DNA of 64,000 nucleotides, from positions 62,001 to 126,000 of the forward strand of contig MU858129.1 in assembly GCA_033297075.1 (NCBI GenBank). Direction: 5' to 3'. Below, in pieces: positions 1 through 10,940 of this stretch. Numbering within the stretch: position 1 is the first letter of the stretch; every line of letters starts with the position of its first letter. This DNA comes from Rhypophila decipiens. Taxonomy: Eukaryota > Ascomycota > Sordariomycetes > Sordariales > Naviculisporaceae. The position numbers and the translations under genes are program-made. The notes beneath the pieces were generated by a model. It saw only the letters and a program-made list of their open reading frames with translations. It was not told where the DNA came from and made no database searches.

Positions 1-598
1 GGTGGCATAGGGGAAGAGATCGCTCGAGGCCGCTGACCGGCCATTGCACCTTTTGCTGCACGCATCGAACTCTGACGGGTCAAGGCTGTACTTGCGAGCG
101 TTGGCGAAGGCTGCTGAGATGATTTGCTAGCAGATTTGCTAGCATTGAAGGCCAGGTTTGCGGCTGAGCTGCCCCAGAGAGATGGAGGCGTCGACTTGTT
201 GTTCTCACGGCGGCGAACCGAGCCCGCGGCCATGAGGGCAGCTTGAGAAACGGCAGCGCTCTGTACGCGCTGGGGATCACTGGCTGGCGTCATCTTGTCG
301 TTAGCAAGAAGGGCCGCAGTAGAAGCCGATTTTGAGGTGCTATCTGGTTTCCACAACTCTGGAGACTTCTGGTTTGCCCATCCCAAAGTTGCCGCAGCGC
401 TGGCAGCTGCTCCGTCGTTCTTCAGCCCAAGGGACGGAAAACTGGGGAGTTCCTGTGCGCTTGCGTATTTGAGCCTTCCTGACCGATCTAGATGGTCATA
501 TTAATTTGGTGAGTTGAGGTGCCAACAGGTTGCCGGCGTTGTATGGACATGGGACACTTACTGGAAGAGGCAAGCGGTGTTGTCGTTACCGATGTCAT
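1..598 (-). CDS. EIS1: Eisosome protein 1-like (Eis1), 5' part, cut by the left window edge
   Basis: Partial gene reading leftward off the window. Exon 1 is 598-562 (ATG at 598), intron 561-488 (GTAAGT...CTAG), exon 2 from 487 to the edge, giving about 174 residues. After a short Thr/Ser leader comes SGRLKYASAQELPSFPS, then an Ala-rich block with LGWANQKSPELWKPD. This RLKYA...LPSFPS / GWA-K-ELWKPD pattern is what I know from fungal Eis1 proteins, which organise eisosomes, the static plasma-membrane furrows. No catalytic domain is seen and the region is low complexity. The rest of the protein lies outside, so length and integrity cannot be judged. The family call rests on remembered N-terminal motifs. 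Confidence 0.7.
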
Positions 599-1651
599 AT
601 TTGGAGTTGATGGGGAACTGGACCCCAAGTTGGAGAGAGGATATGGAGGGTTGGGGTTGACTAGGTATTGCGGGGCAGTTCTGGGATATGATACGGAGAG
701 CCTTGCTGCCTGCGTTCTCTTCTGCTCTAATGCGATGATTGAATGACAGTGGAACGATTTCACAGGATCACGAAAATAAAGAAGGAAGAGTATTTGTAGA
801 ATAAGGGGCACGAGTATCCCCGTTCTAGGACTTTATTGGTGTTGGATGTTGGGCCTTCGCTCACGTCACCGAGTTCCAGTCGCAAGTGGCTGGGCAGTGA
901 GTGGTGTGAATGATGGGCGCAAACCGGGCAACAAAATGGGTCTACGGATTTTGTAAATAAACGAGAAAACGTGGAAAATAGGAAATGAAGCATTCGTGAA
1001 GTAGGATGGGCTTTGTACTCTGACGAAGACGGCGTACAAGGGAATTATTGGCGCAGCGTCACAAGGTGACAAAGCTATCTCTCTCAGCTACGTGGTGACG
1101 GTATGGTATCCCGATCTGGGCCTCTTTTCAGCCCCCTCGTCGCTGACGACGTCATCGCTGTTGGAGTGGTGGGCGGTACCACAGCACCGGCACGCTGGAC
1201 TCCTGCTTGGGGTCCTGAGTGGTGGTTTCTTCCCCACTGTAAGGCCCCCTGGAAAGTGTCCGCAAACTACCTAGCGTAGATCTACCGGGCGAGATCTTCG
1301 TCATCTTCGATCTTCAATCCCCAAGGCAATTCAGATAAAAGGACTGCTGGAGTCGAGATGAAAACCTGGCGCAAATCTCAGATACCAACCGAGGCTTACT
1401 AGGTTCGACGGTAGAAAGCAGATATGCTACTTGTGCTAGTTGACTGCGGGCGAAGTCATCGTTGGCATAAGCTTAACTTGCTTAAGTCTAACGACTGCAC
1501 AAAGAATGAATGGGGCAAGCTATTCACAGATCCGAATAATGAACTGGGCCTAATGCAAATCTCCACAAGCATATTAGAACAGCGTCGAGCATGTTCAGCT
1601 TTCATTCGTTTCGTTTGAATACCTCAACATACAAGAGCCAGAAAATTAACC
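599..1651. promoter_or_regulatory. Intergenic: Eis1-like promoter side and LTV1 3' flank
   Basis: About 1.05 kb between the Eis1-like start and the LTV1 stop, both on the minus strand, so it should hold the Eis1 promoter and the LTV1 3' UTR. A GACGTCAT core (CRE/ATF type) sits near 1148-1158. Only short ORFs without recognisable content are present. Confidence 0.5.
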
Positions 1652-2958
1652 TTAGATGAATGTCGGGCGAATTCTCGCAGGACCAAGCTCCTTTCGGATC
1701 TCGTCCAGCTCTTGTACTCCACCTTTGCCCCTTCCCTTTTTGACCCTTCTCTTGCCAGCCATGGAATATTGCTCATTGAACTCATCCAAAAGACTGTCAA
1801 AGTCTTGCCTCATAGGGCCTTGAATCGTGGACGCTGTCGACACAGCTGATACAGATGCCATATCGTCAAAGTCAGCAAGATACTCTTTCTCGAGCTTCTC
1901 GAAGCGCGCGTCCAAGATGCCCAGCTGCTCTGTCCGGACGAGCGCCGAAGATGTCATGGAGTATGTCGACGGGTTGGTCAGGGCTCCAGCTCTCTTCTTC
2001 TTCCGGCCGCCGCTGGTAGTCGTCGTCCATATCGATGACTGGATCTCCGATGGCGTGCCCGTAGCTTTTGGCTTCTTGCCACTCTTTTGGTCGTCCTTGA
2101 ATTTCTTGAAATCCTCCATCCAGTCCCCCGAGGGCCCCTTTTCTGGCAGGTTCCTCGTGTCAACCAGATCCGGCACCTTGTCGTCCTCTTCTTCCTTGTA
2201 CTCCTTGTCTGGCTTGGCCGTGTGATCCGACTCCCACCCGTCGTCTTCCTCGTAGTAATCATCGTATGATTCGTCAAAATCGTTGACATCCAGTTCCTGT
2301 GCGTCCTTGGTCAATTCTTGGAAGATATCTTCGTCTTCCTCCACGTATGCCTCATCCTCCAGAGCTTCCAGAACCTCGCGCAAGCGGGGGTCCATGTCTG
2401 GTTGGAACCCAGCAATCGCATCTGGAACATCTTGTTGCGCCTGGTATGTGAGTTTTTGGAGGTTCTTGGATGGTAAAATCTCCTTGTCAAGTAGGTCCTC
2501 CGATTGGTTCTGCAGGTCCAATTGGCGCAGCGATTCTTCAAGAGAGGGCTGTTTCGCCTTTCCCTTGTCCTGTCCAGTCTTTGCCTCTACAAACACCGCC
2601 TCTCCTGCGCCCTTGCCTATCTCTCGCATGTGCTGCATGTAATCATACTCGGTATCGTCGTAATAGATGCCATAGTTGGCCGCTTCGCCTTCGTTGTCGC
2701 GGATGCTCTGGGCATCAGATCCGAGTTCTGATGCCAAGTCGCTCAGACCTTTTCCTTTGTTCTTTTTATTGACCACAGGCGCCAGTACCATGTCCGGTGC
2801 CGACTCATCGTGGATTAAGGGATCATTTTGAGGGCGATAGACCAAGTTGAAGGTCGTCGCCGTCTTCTTGTCGCTGGAAGCAAGGTGGTCTGTCAGTTGT
2901 CGCCCAGGGCACACGGTGGGATATTGGGTTAAACCTACATCCACTTTCCTTTACCCAT
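1652..2958 (-). CDS. LTV1: Ribosome biogenesis protein Ltv1 (40S export/maturation factor)
   Basis: Ltv1 binds nascent 40S subunits and is needed for their nuclear export and for late assembly of the head. Exon 1 is 20 nt (2958-2939), intron 2938-2874 (GTAGGT...TTCCAG), exon 2 is 2873-1652; the protein is 413 aa. The tiny first exon is needed because splicing yields [20 protein letters not shown] followed by QNDPLIHDE, the classic Ltv1 N terminus; reading straight through the intron gives an unrelated leader. Acidic and Lys-rich low-complexity stretches fill the middle. The basic C-terminal end, [17 protein letters not shown] then [12 protein letters not shown], is also family-typical. The gene is divergent to LSG1. 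Exon borders by eye but consistent in frame. Confidence 0.93.
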
Positions 2959-3409
2959 CTTGACTATTATTTTCGATGGGAGTGGTGAGAGTATGAGATA
3001 TCAGTTCTTGCCTCTTTGCTGTCAAAAACTCCACTCGTTGCCCAAATCTGGAAGAAGGGTGAAGGGGTTCGCCAGTTGATCTTCAGCGCCCAATGTAAAT
3101 TTTTGGTGGGGCATTTAGTATTTCCAGGTTTAGCTTATCTTATCGCACCAATTTGCAGAGCAACTGCCCTAGAGGTGGGGGACGGAGTGACAAGTCGAAG
3201 GCAAATTTGCCCCTCCATTTGGGTCTTGGATCCGTCCGCATTTATCAGCAAGACCAAACCCATACACTTGGGACTGGAAATTTAAATAACAGAAATTTGT
3301 TCGGTCTGTGACTCATTGCGACCATCGAGGAACTTCACGATCCCGAAATCAAGATTTTTATTTTCAACCCCGAGAGGAATAATAGCGAACAAACCGACAA
3401 GGATTCAAG
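2959..3409. promoter_or_regulatory. Bidirectional promoter region between LTV1 and LSG1
   Basis: These 451 bp separate the start codons of LTV1 (-) and LSG1 (+), so both promoters and both 5' UTRs must lie here. Several AAATTT-type cores (near 3097, 3280 and 3290) and a CTCATTGCG stretch near 3312 are reminiscent of the yeast ribosome-biogenesis RRPE and PAC elements. That resemblance is visual and unverified. Confidence 0.6.
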
Positions 3410-5383
3410 ATGCCTCAACCCAAGTCCAAGAATGCCGTCGGGCTCGGCAACACCCTCATGAACGATCGGTTCGGCAAGGGAAAGGGAGCCGACCGCAAAA
3501 GGGCAGGAGGCGTCACCCGTATCAACCATGCGACCGGAGAGGAGTACATCACCAGCGACAAGAAGGAGGCCGCATGGGTCAAGATGCGATCAGTCACAGA
3601 GCAAGGCGCCCTGGACGAGTTCCTCGAGACCGCGCAGTTGGCCGATACGGATTTCACCGCCGAGAAGATGAACAATGTCAAGATTATCCACGTTGACCAG
3701 AAGAACCCCTACCTACTCAGCTCGGACGAGCAGAGAGTAGTGTCGGCAAAGCAAAAAGAAAACAGGGGTAAATTAACAGTGCCGAGGAGACCCAAGTGGG
3801 ATTCGACAACCACACCAGAAGAGCTCGATCGGAGGGAGCGTGAGAGTTTCCTGAACTGGCGAAGAGGACTCGCAGAGCTCCAGGAGAACCAGGACCTGTT
3901 GATGACGCCCTTTGAGAGGAACTTGGAGGTCTGGAGACAATTATGGAGAGTTATCGAGCGGTCCGATGTGGTTATTCAGATTGTCGATGCCAGGAACCCC
4001 CTTATGTTCCGGTCAGAGGATCTCGAGAATTACGTCAAGGAAGTTGACCCAGCGAAGAAGAACCTGCTCCTGATCAACAAGGCCGATATGATGACGTACA
4101 GGCAAAGAAAAATGTGGGCAGACTATCTCAAAGGTGCCAACGTTGCCTACAAGTTTTTCTCGGCCTCTTTGGCCAAGGAGATGATCGAAGCTGAAGAGGC
4201 CGAGATCGAATCCGGCAAATCAAAGGCACAAGACAGCGGCGAGGGCAGTTCGCGAGACCAGGAGGCGGCGGAAGAGGAGTCCTCAGACGAGGACGACAGC
4301 TCTGAGGAGGAAGAGGACTCAGAAGAGGACTCAGACACCCGCATTCTCACAGTCGACGAGCTGGAAGACATTCTCCTCCAATACATGCCAGAAGGCGTCG
4401 ACCGTAAGCTCCAAGTCGGTCTAGTCGGTTATCCCAACGTCGGAAAGTCGTCCACCATCAACGCCCTCATCGGAGCCAAGAAGGTATCCGTCTCAGCCAC
4501 GCCCGGAAAGACAAAGCACTTCCAGACCCTCCACCTCAGCGACAAGATCATCCTTTGCGATTGCCCCGGTCTCGTCTTTCCCAACTTCGCCAGCACCAAA
4601 GCCGAGCTCGTCTGCAATGGCGTATTACCCATCGACCAGCTGCGCGAATACACAGGCCCAGCACACGTCGTGGCCCGTAGGATCCCCCAGCATTTCCTTG
4701 AGGCGATCTACACCATCAAAATACACACCCGTCCGCTAGAGGAAGGTGGCACAGGCAAACCCACAGCCAGCGAGCTCCTCGCCGCCTATGCGCGCCACAG
4801 AGGCTTCATGACGCAAGGTATGGGTCAACCAGACGAGTCCAGGGCAGCAAGATACATCCTCAAAGACTACGTCAATGGCAAGCTCCTCTGGGTGTCTCCT
4901 CCACCCGGGGACATCGACGGCGAAGAGTTCAACGCCGAACTGTACGACGTATCTCACCTACCCGAGAACCGAAGGGCAGCGATGCAAGCAGCCATGGAAG
5001 CTATGGCCCTCAAGGAAGAAGCAAGCGCGGGCGTTGGTGGTGAAGACGACGATATCTCACTAGACAGCGAAATGGTTTCCCTCCAGCCGCAAGGAGCCAA
5101 GTCCAAGAAGCTGGATAAGGCCTTCTTCCGGGCGGGAAACACGGGTGGTGTGATGAAGTTTCCCTTTAATCACAAGTACTCAGAGCAGGGGATAGCTGCG
5201 GCCGCGGCAGCGGGCAAGGTGCTCAGCAAGCGGAAGCAGAGAGAGATGATTGCCATCCAGACTGGCGTGGATCCCAAGGATGTGGTCCTGGAGGGTTCGG
5301 CCGGGAAGAAGCATTTCAAGGGGAGCAAGTCGAAGAGCAGGAAGAATAGGTTTGACAATAAGGGAATCACTGATGATTTGTGA
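3410..5383 (+). CDS. LSG1: Large subunit GTPase Lsg1, circularly permuted GTPase of 60S maturation
   Basis: Lsg1 is the cytoplasmic GTPase that releases the export adaptor Nmd3 from pre-60S subunits. Single exon, 657 aa. The GTPase motifs are in permuted order: G4 NKAD at 223-226, then an acidic Ser/Glu/Asp insert at about 265-320, then the P-loop GYPNVGKS at 340-347, then G3 DCPG at 384-387. That order defines the YlqF/Lsg1 group, and the acidic insert fits Lsg1. The basic N terminus (KSKNAVGLGNTLMNDRFGKG) and the Lys/Arg-rich C terminus fit a ribosome-binding protein of usual length. The start is the first ATG of the frame, in an AAG-ATG-C context. Divergent partner: LTV1. Confidence 0.95.
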   Translation: MPQPKSKNAVGLGNTLMNDRFGKGKGADRKRAGGVTRINHATGEEYITSDKKEAAWVKMRSVTEQGALDEFLETAQLADTDFTAEKMNNVKIIHVDQKNPYLLSSDEQRVVSAKQKENRGKLTVPRRPKWDSTTTPEELDRRERESFLNWRRGLAELQENQDLLMTPFERNLEVWRQLWRVIERSDVVIQIVDARNPLMFRSEDLENYVKEVDPAKKNLLLINKADMMTYRQRKMWADYLKGANVAYKFFSASLAKEMIEAEEAEIESGKSKAQDSGEGSSRDQEAAEEESSDEDDSSEEEEDSEEDSDTRILTVDELEDILLQYMPEGVDRKLQVGLVGYPNVGKSSTINALIGAKKVSVSATPGKTKHFQTLHLSDKIILCDCPGLVFPNFASTKAELVCNGVLPIDQLREYTGPAHVVARRIPQHFLEAIYTIKIHTRPLEEGGTGKPTASELLAAYARHRGFMTQGMGQPDESRAARYILKDYVNGKLLWVSPPPGDIDGEEFNAELYDVSHLPENRRAAMQAAMEAMALKEEASAGVGGEDDDISLDSEMVSLQPQGAKSKKLDKAFFRAGNTGGVMKFPFNHKYSEQGIAAAAAAGKVLSKRKQREMIAIQTGVDPKDVVLEGSAGKKHFKGSKSKSRKNRFDNKGITDDL

Positions 5384-5816
5384 TTGCTGGGTTATATTTT
5401 TTTTTCAACGGAAAGGTGGTTGGTTGGCTTTTCTGGACTTTATATATTTCATGATGGGTGCATAGAGTTGAGATACGTTGTAAGGGCATAGTGATTAAAA
5501 AGTTGTTATGGAAGGTTCATCTCCTATATCTTACGGGGGCTTGGTTTTGCCTATTTCGTAATCTTCATGGAAATATTGGTATTTGTTTCATGCTACCATC
5601 GCTAGCGAGTTCACAACTGTGATGAATCAACTGCTTCCTCAAAAATTCTACTTATTATTTATTGTCCTTGGACCCAAAAATGTGTGATATTGTGCCTGGT
5701 AATCTTGAACCTTATATTTATGCTCACGGGATACCAACCTACAAGGCAAGCAAGCAAAGGGAAAAAAGAAAAACTTGGAAATGCCAGGCTTAGAGACCAA
5801 AAGAAAAAGTACAAGA
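5384..5816. other. Intergenic: LSG1 3' flank
   Basis: AT-rich 3' flank of LSG1 running up to the tRNA-Phe gene on the other strand. It contains T-runs (5397-5406) but no coding signal. Confidence 0.5.
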
Positions 5817-5927
5817 TGCGGTTTATGTGGATCGAACACATGACCTTCAGATATAATTCTCACGGTATAAACCATGACAACCGAAGTGGACTTCAGTCTG
5901 ACGCTCTCCCAACTGAGCTAAACCCGC
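5817..5927 (-). tRNA. tRNA-Phe (anticodon GAA) with a 38-nt intron
   Basis: Read on the minus strand, the gene begins at 5927 with GCGGGTTTAGCTCAG and ends at 5817 with ...AAACCGCA. D arm, anticodon arm (TCAGA/TCTGA around CTGAAG...A), a GGTC variable loop and a T arm (ATGTG/CACAT around TTCGATC) all form. The anticodon is GAA. A 38-nt intron lies at the canonical position 37/38, leaving a 73-nt mature tRNA without encoded CCA. One acceptor pair (G5 opposite A68) is mismatched; I recall the same mismatch in Neurospora tRNA-Phe, from memory only. It sits between the convergent LSG1 and FLX1 genes. Confidence 0.93.
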
Positions 5928-6267
5928 TTGATGCTTGATGGAAACAGTGGCACACAATTGTGGTTTATGAATCAGGGCTTGTGTGGATTCTTTTCTCCGC
6001 TTTGTGGGTTGTATTCTGCATGGTGTAAACCCAGTCTTGCTGCAGAGGCTCGGGCCGGCACGGGGCGAAGCGGAGCAGTTATGATTTACAGGACGTACAT
6101 GCCAGCTCGGCTGGTCGTGAAATACCATGGACAGCTTCGAGGATATGTAGACACAAAATATTTGTAGTTGTGGAAGAAAAAGCGAAAAAAAGGCCTCTAC
6201 CATGGCGTGTAGCTATGCTCCCCGGTATAATTAATACAAAGCCCCCTGAACGCCGTTCCGTCTTCAT
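5928..6267. other. Intergenic: tRNA-Phe upstream and FLX1-like 3' flank
   Basis: 340 bp containing the 5' flank of tRNA-Phe and the 3' UTR of the carrier gene. Nothing else is recognised. Confidence 0.45.
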
Positions 6268-7369
6268 CTATCTAGACAAGTACAGATAATACTTTACATT
6301 CTCATACACCAAAAAGGTCACCCATGTGGCCGGCAGAACCCTTATAACGCCCGGCACCATGCCTCGATAGAACCCCCTTGGACCGTCCTCCTGCCATAAC
6401 TTCCTCATAACACCCCTGACTCCCTTTCCAAACTGCTGTTCTGCATCATAGTTCTGCAGCCGACTCCTGAGGACCTGGAGCGGGTAGGTAATCACCCCAG
6501 CAACTAGTTTGGAGACCGTCGAGAGCACTATCGTCGCCTCATTCGAGACATCATCACCGCCAGACCTTGCGAGTCCCATGGTATCCCTCTTCTTCTCCCG
6601 ACGACGGAGGTACATCCGTCTCGCGGGATCATACACGGCGAACTGCACGGCACCATGAGAAACAGCCAACATACCCACCCCCAGGCCGCGATAAAAGCCC
6701 CATAAACCTTCCGTGCGAAATAAGTGCACAGCGCCGGACCACATACTCGGGTACGCACCAGCGGCGGACCGATCGGACGAGAGCATGCGGGTCTTGATCA
6801 CCCATATCGGGTTGGTGATAACCTGCGTCGCAGCACCAGCAGCTAGTGAAGCGACGAAGAAGTCGGTTGGAGTCAGGGAGGCTGTGGCGGCGGCGGCTGT
6901 GCCTTGTGGTTCTCGACCATCTCCTTTGCTGATTTGAGAGTCGGCTCCCCCTCCTTGACTCTGCTCTCTCAAGAGTGCGATGCTACGCTCGGCGCGTGAC
7001 TTGAAGAAAAAGAATGACGCCCAGCTGGTTGCATTTCCCAAAAGGTTCGGGGTCAGCCCGCGGTAGAGAGCCGCTATGGGCCGATCAGTTCGGGCCAGGG
7101 ACTTTATGACCGAGACGGTGGTCAGGGGTGAGCCTGTTGCGGATGGCGATGATGACAGTGGCGTGGCGCTGCGATAAACTAAGGGATTGTTATGAGTTTT
7201 TCTCCCCAACGCGGCTTTGTTGGCGATTTTGCTTACTCTGCATCCGGGTCTTGACAATATCAAGCGGATGAACGATTAGCGTGGCCATGGACCCGGCCGA
7301 GAGCCCGGCAATCGTCTCGACGACGGGCCGAGAGAGGCGGCGTCCGTCCGCATTGGTAGAATCCGTCAT
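6268..7369 (-). CDS. FLX1: Mitochondrial carrier, FAD/folate type (Flx1/SLC25A32-like)
   Basis: Inner-membrane solute carrier; the closest family by motif is the FAD/folate carrier. Exon 1 is 7369-7237, intron 7236-7179 (GTAAGC...TTAG), exon 2 is 7178-6268; 347 aa. Splicing joins HPLDIVKTRMQ to IYRSATPL. Three mitochondrial-carrier repeats show as PLDIVKTRMQ, NPIWVIKTRM and YPLQVLRSRLQ, each followed by a YRG-type segment. The NPIWVIKTRM and YPLQVLRSRLQ signatures plus GNATSWASFFFFK resemble Flx1/SLC25A32 rather than ADP/ATP carriers. The loop after repeat 1 (about residues 110-140) is unusually Gly/Ala-rich. The substrate is inferred from motifs only; a related pyrimidine/NAD carrier is less likely. 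Confidence 0.85.
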
Positions 7370-8833
7370 AGAGACGTATTTTAGGAAGTGGTTGTGAGCT
7401 CTTGCTACATCATCCTATCTTACAAGCCGCTATTTTGAATGCATGGCGTCTATCAATGAGATTGGCGCGTATGGAATCGAGTTTGACTTGGGATAAGAGA
7501 GTGCGAGATGACGAAGTTGAGATGAGATCTCCATAAAAAAGTTGGAATTGGCTTCGGCCGAGTTTGGCCGAGCTACCCGAAACATGTAATTGGCGGACCG
7601 GCGTCCCATATTTTATTTCTTAGACAACAACTCATAGCAGGAAAACATGAAGAAAACAGTTTAAGCCATCGCTAATATGCTTATTGAATGTTGAGAGTCT
7701 TCCTTATTATACTGTACAATTCATTCATGGGTGGTCCTTTCGAAGGCATTTCCTGTCGTCCCTCGACTTGCCCCTATTCCCCCAGTGGATTGACGCCCGT
7801 ATTAGGGCTATTCATGTCGTGAAGATGTGTCGCCATGCCGTTAAATGGCATATTCGCCTCTGTAATCGTACATTCCCACCAGCTCTTCTTCCTATTCCCT
7901 GATCTATCGTTCGCGTGTGGTGTGGCCATCTAAGAAAGAGGCGAGAGAAGGCTATACAATGGTCAGCAACGTCCGGCAAGGGTATAATGCGCGCCGACAT
8001 ACTGGATAAGAGGAGGTCTCGGGGTGCTCCTTGTGTATCCTATTATAATCCTAGTTAGAATTGCGCCTTCGGCATGGTCTGTTTTCGGGAGTGGATTGTC
8101 GTCAAGGCAGTCGCATACCGAGATAGAGAATCAAAGGCAAGTAACCACTGTAATCGGCGGGAGGTTAATAACATGCCCAGAAGTATTCTATTGTTGCAGA
8201 ATAAAGACATACTAGTGAATAGCAATTCTCGAAACCTCGATGAGGCGGCCAATGCGCTCCTGATTGAATCATTGTTAGCAGGAATCCTCGAGGAGATTCA
8301 GTGTCCAGGGTGACCAACTCTCGACTCTTCTGAAAGGGCGAACATCTTGATGTGTTATTGAGAATCGTGGAAGATATGTCACGTGTGTTCGAGAAGACGG
8401 ATGCGAGCGTGCTGCTTTTCACGACTCGTTGGTTTGCGTTGGGCTTTGATGAATGCGACAAGATTTTGATTTCGATATGAGGCAATCAAGGTTGGCCTTG
8501 GAGCGCCGGACGAGTACCATTTTTCGTAAGCTTTGACCACTGTCCAGCAACGAGAAGCCCCACTGTGGCTCTTGGCAAGCAGCACCCCTGTTCATTTCTG
8601 GGTCGTGCCTGCCGCCGTGAACTTCAAAAGTTCAGAAGCTGTTCGCCTCACCAAACAAACAAGCGTCAGCAAACTTCCCAACCCACGTTCCGCGCTTTTA
8701 CTTCTCCTCCGCGACCAAACCATAGTCTCGAAAAGAGGATCGCGCAAACCTCGATTATCACATTGCGACAGAAACGCTTAGCACTCGAACCTGACATCGG
8801 TAGCGGGGAGGAGGAAGGCTACCAGCAGCCAAG
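7370..8833. promoter_or_regulatory. Divergent upstream region of the FLX1-like gene and SF3b49
   Basis: 1.46 kb between two divergent start codons. It should contain both promoters and 5' UTRs. Only short ORFs, in all frames, without family resemblance. Confidence 0.5.
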
Positions 8834-10126
8834 ATGTCAAAACACTGGTGAGTTGCAGTTGCGCAACCTCTTCAATTCTCAACTTGCAATAGCTAACCCA
8901 CCTGAAATCGCAGGGAGCAGAACAAGGACGCCACAGTCTATGTCGGCAACATCGACGAGCGTTTCTCACAGGACCTGCTTACCGAGATGATGACCCAAGC
9001 AGGACCAGTCCGCCAGGTCCACATGCCTCAAGATCGCGTTTCTCAGAGCCACCAAGGTTACGGTTTCGTCGAGTTCGATTCCCCCGCCTCGGCCGACTAC
9101 GCTTCAAAGATTATGAACGGAATCCGTGTCTTTGGAAAGCCTATTCGAGTCAACAAGGCGAGCGCAGACAAACAAAAGACGGTCGATATTGGCGCAGAGC
9201 TCTTCATCAACAATCTGGATCCTCAGGTTGACGAAAAGGTCCTATACGACGCATTCTGCCAGTTCGGCGGCATTCTCCGCCAACCCAACATTATCCGCGA
9301 CGAGAATAACATCTCCAAGGGGTACGGATTTATCAGCTTCGACTCCTTCGAGGCTAGTGACGCAGCACGCGATGCCCTCAATGGCCAGTACATCCTCAGC
9401 CAGGCTATCACGGTCGAGTACGCCTACAAGAAAGACGGCAAGGGAGAGCGCCACGGAGACGAGGCCGAGCGCAAGCTTGCGCGCGAGGGCAAGAAGCACA
9501 ACATTGTCCCAGAGCAGCAACAGCTCCCCGCTGCTTTCCACATGTCAGCCGCTGCTGCGACACCTTCTGTCGCCAGTGTTGCTCCAGTCGTCTCCCCAGG
9601 GGCCGCAGTCGTCCCTGCTGTCCCGGTTCCAGGCGTGATTCCTCCTGTAGCCATGCCCCCCGTTACCCCAGTCGCTATGCATGGTGGTCCGCCCCCCTAC
9701 GGCGGTGCTCCCATCACTCCAGTTGGACCCCCAGCAATGGGTCGCGGTGGTCCCCCTCTTCCATACGGTGGAATGCCGCCCGTCGCCGCTGGCCGCATGC
9801 CTATGCCTATGCCTGGTCTCCCACCTGCCCCGTCCGGTCTTCCTGCTCGGCCACCTCCGAGCCAGACTGGCTTCGGCGGCCCTGGCGACTTCCATCCCGG
9901 CGGCGGCCCTGCTTACCGTGGCGGGCCCCCTCCTGGACAACCCATTATTCCTCCTGGACCTCCTGGAATGTATCCAGGTATGCCTGGCGGTCCACCTGGT
10001 GGCCCCGTTCCTGGATTCCCCGGAGCCCCTCCCCCCGGCGCGCCAATGCCTCCGGGCTTTATTCCACCGCCGGCAGGATTCGGCCCACCACCCGTGCCAC
10101 CACCAAACGGGTACCCCCGTCGCTAG
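8834..10126 (+). CDS. HSH49: Splicing factor 3b subunit 4 (SF3b49/Hsh49), two RRMs
   Basis: U2 snRNP protein that contacts pre-mRNA near the branch point as part of SF3b. Exon 1 is only 14 nt (8834-8847), intron 8848-8913 (GTGAGT...TCGCAG), exon 2 is 8914-10126; 408 aa. Splicing gives [23 protein letters not shown]1 has RNP2 VYVGNI (13-18) and RNP1 GYGFVEF (53-59); RRM2 has LFINNL (101-106) and GYGFISF (141-147). From about residue 180 the tail is Pro/Gly/Ala/Met-rich, as in metazoan SF3B4 and longer than in budding yeast Hsh49. Convergent with CBC1, another nuclear RNA-processing gene. Confidence 0.94.
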
Positions 10127-10940
10127 ACGCTACAGGGGCATAATGTACCTGTATGTATGGCATGGCATGGCAGGTCGATCCGCAGACACAGCTATTAATT
10201 GACCATCAATAGTAGTTGTATAGACCTCAAAGCAGATGAGTATTTATCGACCATACCATCCATGCCTTGCGAATTTCATGCCAAGGCATATATAAAGATT
10301 CACCATGTCTTTCAAGTTTCATACCCAGGCGTACATAACAGATTCAAAAAGAGTATGTTTGAGACAATTATATCACATTGTTTCTTAATCAAGGAGCATA
10401 AAGGCTGACCTGAATGATAACAGATGAGACAGAATCTCTATGGGCCCTCATGTCCTTAGAATGCCTAAAATTGATGCCTATATCCGTACACCATTCTCTT
10501 ACCTTCTCAGTTCTTCCGCTTGCTATGTGATTGTATCCATCGTACACTATAGTTATTCTACTTTGACGACTCTATCATCTTCAGGGGGAAAACAAAGTAA
10601 TTAACTGTGAATCTTATTCGCTGTCTCTATCAGCTACATCAAGATGCTATTGACCACCCTTGCGGTGGGCCTTCTTTTAACGTCCATCCTCGCTGACTTT
10701 TCCTCAAACTCGCCAGGGATATATCAACTCCCTCCACATGCTCCACCTGAATCCCTCTCTTGCCAACCCCCCGTCGATTGCCCGACACCAATTAACCAAC
10801 CAAGACAGGAAAATGAACCCCGTGAGAAAGTCCTCCCAAGCCGGGTTCAAGCCCAAGACCAAGACCACGACGCGGCAAATTAAACGTGTCTGTAAATGAT
10901 TATACACGATATAACAGGAGAAAATAAACACCATTCTCAC
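10127..10940. other. Shared 3' region of convergent SF3b49 and CBC1
   Basis: 814 bp between two convergent stop codons. One ATG ORF at 10644-10883 (+, 79 aa) starts with a hydrophobic leader, but I do not call it a gene (see findings). Otherwise AT-rich 3' UTR-like sequence. Confidence 0.45.
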
